DNA of 62,000 bases from Chrysomallon squamiferum. Taxonomy: Eukaryota; Mollusca; Gastropoda; Neomphalida; Peltospiridae. The notes below the pieces were generated by a model that ran no database searches, had not been told where the DNA came from, and saw nothing but the letters and a program-made list of their open reading frames with translations. The translations under genes were made by a program, and so were the position numbers. This document shows, one piece after another, positions 1 through 12,491 of the stretch; position 1 is the first letter of the stretch, and every line of letters starts with the position of its first letter. The DNA is taken from positions 13,154,617 through 13,216,616 of the forward strand of contig CM022678.1 in NCBI GenBank assembly GCA_012295275.1, read 5' to 3'.

Positions 1-742
1 GTATTATGTGTTATGTGTTATGTATGTATAGTCTGGATATTATCTGTATGTGTGTATTGTATAATAGTGTGTGTTTGTATATATATATATATATATCATG
101 AACGCAAGTAGATACGCGGAGATTTATATATGTATCTTTAGCCATAGATCTGCATATTTGGAAAACAATAATTTCATTACATAAACATTCCGCCATTTAA
201 ATACTCCAAAAAGCTGTTTCCATAATAATATACCATTCTTTAAAAACGTAACCAACTTTTCTTGAAACGTTTGACTTCCTAGTTACAGTATTTTAATTGT
301 ATTATGTCCATAAAAACAAACTAAAGCAAAAATAACTGAATGTTTTATCGTCACAAATAAAATCTTTTTTAATTTTAAAATGATGCATGTTTTCAAATAT
401 GTTATTTTGATGGTAGAAAAAACAACTTAAAAATGCATGTTTCCAGGAACTGTAGAAAATATAAAACACAAATTTTAGTTGGAAAAAAATTCCTTCTGCT
501 TTTGAAGGAAGAGGCAAGAATATTTTTCTTCTTCTTTATATATGTACTTACAGTAATTTGCAGATTTTGTGCCTATTTATTTTATCATTTTTTTACGTCC
601 CTTTGTTCTGGTTTTTTCCAGCTGTTTTATTGTGGAGGGCTCCTTTCTCTGAAAACAGGCTTGCTAAAACATTTAGAAATTAATTATTTTATCTTGGAGG
701 ATACTTTCCTTTGTGTGCATGTTTCTGAAAACTGTCCTTCAG
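1..742. other. AT-rich unique DNA, no gene seen
   Basis: This interval is A+T-rich sequence with a short (TA)n tract at about 79-96. Short open stretches exist on both strands, but they are of low complexity, rich in Phe, Tyr, Ile and Leu, and match no family I recognise. I see no tRNA, splice-framed exon or transposon terminus. Confidence 0.6.
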
Positions 743-945
743 CATACATGATGATAGATAGATAGGTAGATAGCTAGATAGAGAGAGACAGGGATAGGTA
801 GATAGATGATAGATAGACAGATAGACACATAGATACATACATACATACATACAGACATACATACATACATAGGTATAGTAGATAGACACATAGACGAAAA
901 GAGAGACACACATATATATATACACACACACAGACAGATTGAGAT
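743..945. repeat. GATA/ACAT compound microsatellite
   Basis: Imperfect GATA/GACA words run from about 749, pass into an ACAT block at 832-870, then return to GATA-like and CA/TA words near 900-940. All three minus-strand frames stay open for long stretches because the words lack stops in that orientation. Those reading frames are therefore artefacts of composition. Confidence 0.9.
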
Positions 946-1319
946 AGGCAGCAGAGATGGGATAAATACAACACCTCCCAAAGTGAAGGAGAGAGAGATT
1001 ACAGGAAAAATGCATTTACTGACATTATCGAATAAAATTATATACGTATAGAGAGATAGACAGATAGAAAATATATAAAACATTTGATTAAATCTGATAT
1101 ATTGATAATGAAACAGAAAGAAAATAGATTGATTGAAAAAAAAAATGTGTACATCCCTTACTAACAGAGTAGCATCATTGGGGTAGCAATTTTGTAGTAA
1201 ATAGTGAATAGAAAGCAGCAGTGACTAGTGCTACTAGTAGATAAAGTTGTAATATTAAATGACAGTGCTCTGCTTCTCCTATCACAAGTAAGGATGAATC
1301 ACTGTAACTTCAGAAGTGG
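946..1319. other. Unique AT-rich DNA
   Basis: Non-repetitive A+T-rich sequence with no recognisable gene or RNA. Some dispersed GATA-like words remain at about 1050-1070. Confidence 0.55.
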
Positions 1320-1570
1320 TAATAATAATAATAATAATCATATTATTAATAACATAACAGAATAACAATAAAAATAAATATAATAACACAACAATAACAA
1401 CAATAAAAAGAATATAATAACAACAATAATAACAAACAATAAATAAAACAATTAATATAATACAAAATACACAAGTAACAAAAATAACAACAAAAGAAAA
1501 TAAATAAATAATAATAAATGATAATTAACAAAATAATAATAATAAATAACAAATGAATAAGAATAATATG
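1320..1570. repeat. AAT/AAC trinucleotide microsatellite
   Basis: A run of AAT followed by degenerate AATAAC/AAAT words, almost devoid of G and C. It is typical degenerate trinucleotide slippage DNA with no coding signal. Confidence 0.85.
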
Positions 1571-1620
1571 AATATGAGATAAGAGAGGAGACTAGTGCTG
1601 TTAAACTGACAAGCCCACAT

Positions 1621-1818
1621 AGACAAATAAGAAACAAGTCGTGTAACTCAGACATATTAGTAGACAAACAAGAAACAAGTCATGTAACTTGACATATTAG
1701 TAGACAAATAAGAAACAAGTCATGTAACTTCAGACATATTATTAGTAGACAAATAAGAAACAAGTCATAACTCCTGTGACATTATAGAGACAAATAAGAA
1801 AAAGCCATGTAACTCCTT
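1621..1818. repeat. ~41-bp minisatellite, about five copies
   Basis: Five head-to-tail copies begin at 1621, 1662, 1702, 1747 and about 1786. Each starts with AGACAAATAAGAAACAAGTC or a close variant, followed by a (C)ATGTAACTT segment and usually GACATATTAGT. Copies differ by small indels: copy 3 carries an extra ATT, and copies 4 and 5 diverge in the second half. The array decays to the right into unique DNA. Confidence 0.9.
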
Positions 1819-2330
1819 AATGATGGAAAACAAATGTACTCTTCCTTCCAAAGGCATCTTTTTAGTTTCATTATTGGCTCCATTAGAACGAACGCCACGG
1901 ATATACCAGCCATTAATAACGAATATCCTGGGCAGATTCTGATCCTTCTGAAGCGAGAATTTGTTATTAATAATATCAGATAACGTATCACTTTTTTTTT
2001 TCAAAACTTCCCATGTCTTGAGGTAACGGTTTCTGTACACAGGGTATTTATAAAGACAGTTTATATTCCTCACTGCTGAATGTAGTTCTGTATAAACAAT
2101 GTCTGCTGATTTTTTAAGAAATAATCCAATAGAGAGATAGAATCTGGCATGTTTTTATCACAGAACTGTTATAAAAAAGTTAGAAATTTAATAATAGTGT
2201 CATGGCTTTGTTAAAATAACTTTTAACGTTCCATAGAACGCTGTTAATTATTACTTCATTTATGTTTCTTTTACCTATGTATTAGTCATCCCAGATATTA
2301 CTCAGAGACCAATATATATATTTTATGTAT
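1819..2330. other. Unique AT-rich DNA, unrecognised open stretch
   Basis: Unique sequence. The minus strand is open from 2073 down to 1765 (about 100 codons, with a GWYIRG-like stretch), but its 3' part runs into the adjacent minisatellite. It resembles no family I can name and has no supporting splice or promoter context. I treat it as a chance open frame. Confidence 0.4.
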
Positions 2331-2520
2331 TTATTTAATATATGGATATGTATGTATGTTTCTGTAGAGTATATATAAGGTCTGTTATGTTCAGGTATAT
2401 ATATATATATATATATACAGATATACGTACATATTTATGGCATATATATAACAGATGCATACAAACATACATACATACAAACATATATGCAGCAAAACTC
2501 ACATTGTATATATATAAAGC
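2331..2520. repeat. AT/ACAT microsatellite cluster
   Basis: Short ATGT words near 2345 are followed by an (AT)n run at about 2394-2416. ACAT words follow at about 2460-2490, and a further TA run near 2508. Confidence 0.85.
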
Positions 2521-2914
2521 AACTAAGACAAAACTTACTGGTAAAGAAAGAAAATGTTCCAAGTTACATTAGTATAATTACAGAAGCATGGCTTTTATTG
2601 TTTTGTAATAAATACTGTTATCTGACACAATGAACTTGAAAACTACTTGCAGTAATGTATAAAGGTAAATTATGTTTTGATGGATTTGTGGATGATGGAG
2701 GCTGAAAGAAAATGTCAGTTCTCCTAAGGATAGTTGAAACGTCTTAATGATCGAACAATATAGTAATACGTAAATAACAATGGAAATACGTTAGTTATGG
2801 AAAAAAATAAATTGATTGATGTCATTGAAAAGAATTAAAAAAAAAGAAAAAGAAAAAAATCTCGGGTAGTCTCTTTCTTAATCTTTCCTCTGTATCCAAA
2901 ACCCTCTTTTTTAT
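2521..2914. other. Unique AT-rich DNA
   Basis: No gene, RNA or clear repeat seen, apart from an A/AAAG-rich patch at about 2835-2860. Confidence 0.55.
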
Positions 2915-3110
2915 GTGTCCGCAGTCCTCTCCTCTCTCCTCTCCCCTCTTCATTACTACCACTACATTACTACTACTCTACTACTACTACTATTACTCTT
3001 ACTACCAATATTGCTACTTGAATACTACGCTTTTCTATTATATTACTACTGTTACTACTAGTGCCATTCTTACTCCTACTACTACAAACTACAAACTACT
3101 GCCCTGACTA
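2915..3110. repeat. Pyrimidine-rich and TAC triplet microsatellite
   Basis: CTCTCC words at 2925-2950 pass into degenerate (TAC)n/(CTA)n to about 3110. It is one of four TAC-type fields in the window, with 4.5-5.06, 18.45-18.72 and 43.3-43.44 kb. The satellite that starts at 43.4 kb appears to grade out of such a field. Confidence 0.8.
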
Positions 3111-4380
3111 CATCTGTTACTACATCTTAAAACTCACATTATTATGTTTCTCATATATATAACATCTGAAGCAAATTGTGTGAAATGGGTCTAGAGAGAT
3201 GAAAACCTGATTCTACTAGTTGGTTTAGTGTGCTTTAAAAGGCAAGCGGTGCCTTTATCGGGTCATCACCGTAACACTGACTGGAAACAAACATATTTCA
3301 CTGCTGAAAGTCTTTCCACCCAGCTCTATTTTGCTGTGGCAGTTTAGTGGAAATTTTGGCTGACTTTTCTATCCCATCTCAAAGCTTCACTTCCTTGGAT
3401 CCTCCTTTCCCTTTCTGTTATCCCTCCCTCCCTCCTCCTCACTAATCCTAACGGCTGCCCCTTCACATTCTTGTTTCTCCTCACCCTTCTCTTTCTCCAA
3501 AAACAATCTTTCTTCCCATTTCTGTCTAACAGCTATTAATTTTCTCTGTTTCTTAACCAGCTCATTTAGCTTTCATCTTCTTATTTCAACTTGGTTTCTA
3601 CCTTACTTTCTGCTTTTCAGGCCATTCTGGTTTCCAAAAAATTTTTTCTTTCATATTTTCTATTCCAGTCTTTCCATTAATCGTTTTCATTTCATTTCCA
3701 ATTCATTTTCATTACAGTTCCGTCTTCTCTGGCGGTCGCCTAACATCGCATCCCAGAAACTAACTTTTAAACAACAAACATTCACGAAAAAGAAAAAGAA
3801 AAAATATATATATTTCTTGGTCCAAAGCAATGTATAAACAAACAAACCAAAGATGATACCAGATCTTTTTTCGTTCAGTATATATTGCAGCAAGGCTTTG
3901 ATTTAGTTAAACGAGCGGGCATCGGGTCTTCTCACAGCGGACGAAACCAATAAATAAGATTTCTTTACCAGGACAGAGTAACGGGATTATACCGAAAACA
4001 AAAAGAACTGACTCCAGAGAACTGTGAACGACAGAAGAAGGAGTCCGGTGGAAGGCTGAGACTTTCTCTCTTTCTACCCGAGCTGATTGCAACTGCATTT
4101 TCTCTTGCTGGAGTCGTTGACAGACAGATCGGTTTATAAAACAGTTGTTACCCGGGAGATGGCGAGAAGGAAATGTTGTTTTAATTGTAATCTGTCTTAT
4201 TTGTGACGCCAACGTAAACACGGATTTAGCGATTGTTATATAATAATTACTTTTTTGTTGTTTGTTGTTTGTTTACAAAAATACTCATACCCCTGTACCA
4301 CATAAAAATGATTTCAATCATAATGTTTCTGACAGAAATGTTTTAGTGTATATGTGTTTTCAGTTGTAGTTAGACAGGAT
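3111..4380. other. Unique DNA with CT-rich patch and short hairpin
   Basis: Mostly unique sequence. A pyrimidine-rich stretch lies at about 3390-3660. A small perfect hairpin sits at 3238-3256, with arms AAAGGCA and TGCCTTT around a 5-nt loop. The minus strand is open from 4221 to 3907 for about 104 codons, with no recognisable domain. No gene can be supported. Confidence 0.5.
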
Positions 4381-4384
4381 GTAG

Positions 4385-4403
4385 ACACACACACACACAC
4401 ACA

Positions 4404-4472
<69 letters not shown>
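4385..4472. repeat. (AC)n-(ATT)n compound microsatellite
   Basis: A perfect (AC)10 at 4385-4404 abuts a perfect (ATT)n of about 68 bp at 4405-4472. The plus-strand frame reads as poly-isoleucine, which is plainly not a protein. Confidence 0.97.
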
Positions 4473-4499
4473 CACTAGTGTATTAATAATTCCCACAAC

Positions 4500-5062
4500 T
4501 AGCCCTGCTAGTTACTACCGCACCCAAGCTACTATTATTACTACTACTTCTACTTCACCTACTACTACATTACTACCACTATTACTACTACTACTACTCC
4601 CTTCTACATTACTACCATTAACTTTACTACTACCACCACTATTACTATTTCCTGCCACTTTCACTACCACTATTACTTCTACTAATAGTACTACTATCAT
4701 TGCCAATACTATTACACTACTACTGCTACTGCTAGTACTACTACTACTACCACAACCATTAATACTCATTGTCTGCATGGCTACCATCAAAGCGGCTATT
4801 ACTATTTCTAGTATTATTATTATTGTTACTACTACTACTGCTACTACTACTACTATTACTGCCATTTTTCAGTTATGGTTACTAACACTATTACCATCCC
4901 TGTCGTTGTCACTAGTACTAATAACACTATCAAACCACTTTTACTATTTCTTTCTATCTCTACTATACTAATAATACCACCATCACTATACCAACTTCAA
5001 CTATTTTTGCTACTTCTGCTACTACTACTAGTGCTACTATCAATCTACTACTGCTGCTAGTA
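4500..5062. repeat. Degenerate TAC/TTA triplet field
   Basis: About 560 bp of interrupted CTA/TAC/ACC/ATT triplets. Because slippage keeps triplet phase, long frames stay open on both strands: Leu/Thr/Ile-rich on plus, Val/Ser-rich on minus. Homopolymeric codon use and openness on both strands argue for a decayed triplet microsatellite rather than an exon. Confidence 0.9.
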
Positions 5063-6112
5063 TTACTATATCTATTCTTGTTCTAATCGATCTTAATATA
5101 ACTGTAACTGCTTATACTCTTTTTAATTACGTTACTGTTGCAGTTTTTATATCATTTTTCACTGTAAAAAGAAATAAGACTAATCATTTTCTGTTTTTAA
5201 ATACTCCATTACAAAATGTACTTAAGCTGTATTTCATGAAATATACAAATAAATATTCCTAATAATTTTACCAAACTGGACTCTTTTGATGAAATCAAAT
5301 CTTTTATTCAGTTTGCCTTTGAAAATACACGCTCTTTTTCATGTTTCCCAAGTGCCCAAAGGAATTTGAATAGAAAGAAAAATAACTCTTTGTGAGATGA
5401 ATTCAGATCATGGAAAGAAAGTGTTGAAGTGAATGTAGAGTCCAGAGAAAACAGGGCACCCTCCACCCCCAGTGACACAATACGTAAACCTAAAGCAGGC
5501 CACGTGCAATAAGAAACGCACGTGGTAATCCCGCCAACCTATCTGCATTAATATCATCAGCTTTCATCTGCAGCTTTTTGTGACTGTTTCATTATAAAAA
5601 TACAGAAACAGAAACAGAAGCAAACAAACAGAATTAGCTCTAAATGTTTTGCCAGGTAAAAAGAATATTCTAAAAATATCTCTGAGTTTCTATTTTCAAA
5701 TAATAATAAAAATAATGAATAGGACCATTAAAAATATGAGTAGACCATAACAGCATTAATAGGCCATAGCATGTTAAACAGAGCGTGGCGATCTGAAAAC
5801 GAGACTCGTGTTCGTTCTGCTGTGAGTGGCTGGGTTTAGATTAAGAGGGAAAGACGTAATTTGCAAAGTCTGTTTAAATGACTTACCTGTTTAAACATTT
5901 ATGATTTATAAGGAATATTCAGGGCGGGGAAAGAGAAAAAGAAAGAAAGAAAGAAAAAAAAATAATAATAACGGTCATAATAAAAAATGAATGAAAGAAT
6001 GAATGAATAAAAATGAAGAAACAAAGAAAAATTGTGATCGAACGGATATAGAAAAACATACAGAAAAAAGAAAACGACTGACGTATATACTGGACATATA
6101 GAAATAACAGCC
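5063..6112. other. Unique DNA with an E-box hairpin
   Basis: Unique AT-rich sequence. A perfect 8-bp stem, CCACGTGC and GCACGTGG around a 10-nt loop, lies at 5500-5525. An AAAG/AAT-rich patch lies at about 5935-5970. No gene recognised. Confidence 0.55.
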
Positions 6113-6117
6113 GAAAA

Positions 6118-6860
6118 CAGGCAGACAGACAGTCAGACAGACAGTTAGAAAGATAGTCAGACTAAAGTCAGACAGACAGAAAGAAAGATAGTCAGACTAA
6201 AGTTAGACAGACAGTTAGACAGACAGTTAGTCAGACAGAAAGATAGTGAGACTAAAGTTAGACAGACAGAAAGATAGTCAGACTAAAGTTAGACAGTTAG
6301 ACAGACAGAAAGATAGTCAGACTAAAGTTAGACAGAAGTTAGACAGACAGAAAGATAGTCAGACTAAAGTTAGACAGAAGTTAGATAGTCAGAATAAAGT
6401 TAGACAGTTAGACAGACAGAAAGATAGTCAGGCTAAAGTTAGACAGAAGTTAGACAGACAGAAAGATAGTCAGACTAAAGTTAGACAGAAGTTAGACAGA
6501 CAGAAAGATAGTCAGACTAAAGTTAGACAGAAGTTAGATAGTCAGAATAAAGTTAGACAGTTAGACAGACAGAAAGATAGTCAGGCTAAAGTTAGACAGA
6601 AGTTAGACAGACAGAAAGATAGTCAGACTAAAGTTAGACAGACAGAAAGATAGTCAGACTAAAGTTAGACAGACAGATAGTCAGACTAAAGTTAGACAGA
6701 CAGAAAGATAGTCAGACTAAAGTTAGACAGACAGATAGTCAGACTAAAGTTAGACAGTTAGACAGACAGAAAGATAGTCAGACTAAAGTTAGACAGTTAG
6801 ACAGACAGAAATATAGTCAGACTAAAGTTAGACAGAAGTTAGACAGGCAGACAGAAAGAT

Positions 6861-6864
<4 letters not shown>
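6118..6864. repeat. 31-bp GACA/GATA-type minisatellite (~750 bp)
   Basis: The basic unit is about 31 bp: AGACAGACAG, then AAAGATAGTC, then AGACTAAAGTT. It is often extended by an 8-bp (AGACAGTT) or 11-bp (AGACAGAAGTT) insert. The 42-bp version (31+11) is a multiple of three, so the plus frame at 6246-6653 stays open and reads as a charged 14-residue repeat around KVRQKLDRQKDSQT. The unit is built from microsatellite words and ends directly in (AG)n, so I call it a minisatellite and not a gene. Confidence 0.93.

Positions 6865-6929
<65 letters not shown>
6865..6929. repeat. (AG)n microsatellite, 65 bp
   Basis: A perfect AG tract directly attached to the end of the 31-bp minisatellite. Confidence 0.98.
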
Positions 6930-6932
<3 letters not shown>

Positions 6933-7570
6933 TACGTGATGATTCCCTTACTTTCTACAATTCTTTTTGACCTTTGACCCGAATACCCACAAACTAGTGA
7001 AGAGGGAACCAGCGGCGCACTGGTAATAGGGTCGTTCACGCGGGTTAACTCCATCGAAACACTCGCAACGTTTTAATACGATTACACGTGCACCAAGCAC
7101 GCGCTAATAACTGTTACCGCGTGCATGGCTTCCGTACTATTTTCCTAACAAACGATCACCTTTTCACCAAAGTGTGTTTGTCTTGAAGAAAAGCTGGGAG
7201 ATATTCGAGCGAATGTCAGATTTCGTTTGAACCGTGGTAAGAAAAAATATCACGTGAAGTGAGAATCTGCCGCGACTACGAAGTGATGCCCCGAAGATGT
7301 GAGTGAACGAGGATAAAATGATAGAAAAACAATAAATAAAACATCTCTCCAAGTGGGTCTGTTTCGACTACGTCGCATGACGGCGTGATGGGAAACACAA
7401 CGGTGGTGACCTTATGTTACATGCATCGGCAGACAGGCTAGTGTTTGTGTGGAAATGTCAGATTTTATTTGTGTTTTTAACACAATCAATTTGTGACGTT
7501 TTTACCTGGAATCGTCAAGTTTCTTTAGTAATTAAATATGAGGGGACGGGGTTAATGGCGCAAGAGCTGG
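6930..7570. other. Unique CpG-containing DNA with DR1 motif
   Basis: This is one of the more G+C- and CpG-rich unique segments. It contains a DR1 motif at 6968-6980 and CACGTG E-boxes at 7085 and 7251. A minus-strand open frame at 7352-7164 is not recognisable. It could be regulatory or exon-flanking DNA; the sequence alone does not decide. Confidence 0.45.
6968..6980 (-). promoter_or_regulatory. DR1 nuclear-receptor motif
   Basis: TGACCTTTGACCC on plus reads GGGTCA-A-AGGTCA on minus. That is two AGGTCA-type half-sites separated by one base, the DR1 layout bound by HNF4/RXR-type receptors. The motif match is clear; its function is inference. Confidence 0.35.
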
Positions 7571-7606
7571 TGAAGAAGAAGAAGAAGAAGAAGAAGAAGA
7601 AGAAAG
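7571..7606. repeat. (GAA)n microsatellite
   Basis: About 11 GAA triplets, giving a lysine run in a short plus-strand frame. Confidence 0.95.
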
Positions 7607-7619
7607 AAGTGTGTTTCTA

Positions 7620-7900
7620 TGAATAGAGATAGAGAGATGTGAAAACGACAGCCATTTTGATAGAGAGAGAGAAGAACTGTCAGCCATTTAGATAGATAGA
7701 TAGACAAACAGATGGATAGATAGATAGACAAATTGATATAGAAAGATAGGTAGACTGATAGAGAGACAGACGGATTAGATATATAGATAGACAGATAGAC
7801 AGACAGATAGATATATACATAGATAGATAGGTAGATAGATTGATAGACAAACACACAGACAGACCCACGGAGAGACAGGTAGACGGACAGATAATTATGT
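7620..7900. repeat. Degenerate GATA/GACA microsatellite
   Basis: Imperfect GATA, GACA and GAGA words spread over about 280 bp. They keep several minus-strand frames open with Leu/Ser/Tyr-rich translations, which is not evidence of coding. Confidence 0.88.
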
Positions 7901-8594
7901 AAGTACTTAGATATGCAGACAACCAGGGAGGTAGACACTTGACTGTGTTCAGAGTGAACTGATTAGTGGGCACGTGAGTGTGTGTGTGCGTCATCATCAT
8001 GCGTATCTCGTAGACTGGTAGAAGAACGCAGTAGAAGAGTTGTACATTTAAACATTCTCTATTTGGTTTCGTCAGTGACAGTGAAACTAGCAGACACGTC
8101 GTTTTGAAACTGGTTCAGTCTGGTTATTTATTTTAAACTGCTAAACAGATGGGCACGTTCGAGGGGTGGGCAGTATTGGTAAACATAATGAAAACCAAAT
8201 TTGAAATGTTTTGCTGTACTAGATATGGGAAAACATTGACTAACTACAAGGTATGGGAAACATAACTGGATAGAAGGTATGGGAGATATAATTATTGGAT
8301 AGAAAGTATTGGAAACATATGAAGTTTAGAAAAATTGTTTGGGTATACGGTAATATGGGAAACACTTTCGATATAAAATAAGGAAATATGCTTTGGTAAA
8401 GTCTATGGGAAATATGAAATATACTAGTGATTAAAAAACCGGATCGTCGGACACTAAGTATCATGGAACTTGACGGGAATGGTGGGCTTGGTGGGAGACA
8501 AAAGATAACAAACAAAGATAAATCAGTGGTTCTGCTCCACTGGGTCGCGGTGATGGACAACACAGCGATGACGTCATGGGCATAAACAATGTGG
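7901..8594. other. Unique DNA with dispersed ATGGGAAA words
   Basis: Loose repetition of (T)ATGGGAAA/(T)ATGGGAGA-like words every 25-60 bp between about 8225 and 8420 suggests a very old, decayed tandem repeat. A consensus CRE palindrome is at 8569-8576. No gene recognised. Confidence 0.45.
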
Positions 8595-8682
8595 GAAATA
8601 TCTAACATACTAATGAGAAATATCTAACATACTAATGAGAAATATCTAACATACTAATGAGAAATATCTAACATACTAATGA
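8595..8682. repeat. 22-bp minisatellite, four copies
   Basis: Four identical head-to-tail copies begin at 8595, 8617, 8639 and 8661. Each starts GAAATATCTAAC and ends ATACTAATGA. Absence of divergence suggests recent expansion. Confidence 0.97.
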
Positions 8683-9850
8683 GGGATGTAAACAATCAGG
8701 AACATGATCTAGAGCAATGTGTGGTGAACAAACATGATGGATTTCAGCCACGGAAGAAACAAAACTGATATGAAATATGGAAAACACGGTTGACACACTT
8801 TGTGAGAAAGCGCTTTATACGAAGTATAGGGGACATTACGAGTTATAGGTGATGAGTGGAATACTAAATAAGAGACACAACAGGGTACAGATAATTAAAG
8901 GGAAATAAGATTGGATGCAATATTGTGGTATTTGATAGGATACGATACAGAGTACAATCATTTAGTGTGGTAAGAATACGAAACGTCGGCTGAGATGGTA
9001 CAATACAAAATATTGCTGGCGTAACAGAAAACACCGCGGATGTATGCCACTGTAGGATCGGGTAAATATCACTTTATTTCTGGTGGTGGGTACAACGGTG
9101 ATGGGGGACGTCATGGTAAAGTTTACTCGTACATTCTTGTTTATATTCTCTGACAACCAAATTTGTTTTTTTTTTTTTTTATTTCGTGTGTTTTCTTTAT
9201 TTATTTTTGCATTCGTTCACCAAATACTTTTTTTTTCTGAAAATATTTCGATAACCAGCTGTCTTTCGATAAATCCACATATTTATGTACATAGGAGAGT
9301 TTTGTTTTCATAAAACCTCCTGGAAGTGAAATCTTTTTGATTTCCTTAATCTGTGGGTATGTAGACATTTTTAGAAAGGAGACTGAACAAAAATAAACAT
9401 ATAAAATGTATTGGTTCATTGTAAAATTTGAAATAAATATAAGACATATAACAATATAAAGACGTACAGACTTCTCAGTGAACACGTGTTTACTGTGGAA
9501 CACAAATGTTACTCATCTTGATGACCAATCAGAGTCGGTAACGTGCGTCTTCCGACATCTCTCTCGTATTCAACTAAATGACTCAGTGTACTGAGGAGTC
9601 TAACATTATTTTTAACAAAATATTTATTTTTACGTTATGAAGTATTAGCATCATAGAGTATTTAATTTTACTTAGACGCATGACATTTTTACGCTTTCTT
9701 TTTGCAAGAATTAAAATTGGTTCAGGAAGATTAGAACTGACGGATCAAAGTACTCAAAGGGGATTTCTAAATAACTGGTTTATGAAGAATATTATGAAGC
9801 GAAGAAAAGTCGTGTAGATAGATGAAATAATTTTGAATGTTAGGTATGTT
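8683..9850. other. Unique AT-rich DNA with CCAAT/AP-1/E-box cluster
   Basis: Unique sequence with a poly-T run at about 9167-9180. A perfect CACGTG (9483-9488), CCAATCAG (9525-9532) and TGACTCA (9579-9585) lie within about 100 bp. No open frame looks like a real protein. Confidence 0.45.
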
Positions 9851-9978
9851 TGTATATGTGGGTGATTGTATATGTGTGTGATTGTATATGTGGGTGATTG
9901 TATATGTGTGTGATTGTATATGTGTGTGATTGTATATGTGTGTGATTGTATATGTGTGTGATTATATATGTGTGTGGC
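9851..9978. repeat. 16-bp minisatellite, eight copies
   Basis: Eight consecutive 16-bp units run from 9851, of the form TGTATATGTGTGTGAT. The first and third carry GGG instead of GTG, and the last is degenerate. Confidence 0.95.
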
Positions 9979-11643
<1,665 letters not shown>

Positions 11644-11780
11644 ACAGAAATAAATAAACAAACAAACAAACAAACAAACAAACAAACAAAAAAAAAAAAA
11701 AAAAATAAATAAATAAATAACGAATTAATAAACAAAATAATTAAATAAACAAAAAAATAAATAAATAAATAAACAAACAC
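11644..11780. repeat. (AAAC)n-poly(A)-(AAAT)n
   Basis: (CAAA)n at about 11650-11687 is followed by an A run to about 11704, then (AAAT)n with AAAC interruptions. It could be a slipped poly(A) tail of an old retroposed copy, but no retroposon body is recognisable upstream. Confidence 0.9.
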
Positions 11781-11940
11781 ATATGTTTTCTTGCATTTAT
11801 GCAAATGCACTAATATCTGTTTATCTCGTAAAGAAGACGCAGGGTTAAAACAAATTAATGTAATATAATGTTTTCTTTCCTATTTTCTGGTTTTGTTATC
11901 ACTATTTATTTATTTATTATTTCTATATATAATTATATAT

Positions 11941-11976
11941 ATAACTAACATATATATATATATATATGTTAGTTAT
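11941..11976. repeat. 36-bp perfect palindrome
   Basis: The arms ATAACTAACAT and ATGTTAGTTAT enclose an (AT)7 centre, and the whole 36 bp equals its own reverse complement. It can extrude as a hairpin. Confidence 0.95.
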
Positions 11977-12353
11977 TTATCACTAAATGATGACCGACAT
12001 ATTTAACATTTATACGATCTCTCGTCACTGAGTTACTAGGCGTGGCTCGTGTCTGTTGTCAGGTGCGAACAATCCGTTACCAGGTGTCTGTTTTTCGCTG
12101 TATCTATTGTTCTCCTTGATGCTAGGTCAGTGTACTCTTTATTTATAGATTTGCATCTCTTGACCTGGATTTTGCTAAATGTCAGATCCTCGACTGCTAG
12201 AATCTAACAGAACTGTGATTAAATGTCAGATCCTGATCGCCTGCGATTGTGCAAAACTGAACGAGATTTGTACGTCAGTCAGTTCTGTAAAGCAGAAACA
12301 TGTTTTAAAGAAAATCGATTTTCTGCATATTAGGTTAAGTTCGATTTATCACA
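11977..12353. other. Unique DNA between palindrome and inverted repeats
   Basis: Unique sequence with no recognisable gene. The short plus frame at 12179-12379 reads across the edge of the next repeat and has no known homology. Confidence 0.5.
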
Positions 12354-12457
12354 TAATTATGAAGCATATTAATAATTAATTTTATAAATTATTTACTTAC
12401 AATAGATTAACATTTAAGAAACCTGAATTTTATGTTTTCTTAGTGTCTGTGTGAGTG
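12354..12457 (+). repeat. Inverted-repeat arm A
   Basis: About 104 bp, starting TAATTATGAAGCATATT, that match the reverse complement of 12591-12694 with about five mismatches. It is part of an interlocked A-B-A'-B' arrangement. A GT-rich spacer (12458-12491) follows. Confidence 0.93.
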
Positions 12458-12491
12458 TGTGTATGTGTGTTTGTGTGTGTATATATACAAT

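Noticed and set aside
1765-2073. 102-codon minus frame with more varied residues than its neighbours.
   Set aside because: It ends inside a minisatellite, matches no family I can name and has no splice or promoter context; 100-codon chance frames are expected in 62 kb on six frames.
3238-3256. Short hairpin AAAGGCA/TGCCTTT as terminator or small RNA.
   Set aside because: Only 7 bp of stem in eukaryotic DNA, with no associated transcript signal; chance formation is likely.
4354-5060. Ile- then Leu/Thr-rich 205-codon plus frame and Val/Ser-rich minus frame.
   Set aside because: The interval is (AC)n, (ATT)n and degenerate TAC triplets; triplet slippage preserves frame on both strands at once.
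6246-6653. 135-codon KVRQKLDRQKDSQT repeat protein.
   Set aside because: The frame depends on 42-bp minisatellite variants built from GACA/GATA words and has no flanking exon signals. I kept it only as a repeat observation.
11644-11780. Poly(A) tail of a SINE or processed pseudogene.
   Set aside because: The AAAC and AAAT words fit slippage equally well. No conserved SINE head, coding remnant or target-site duplication is visible to the left.
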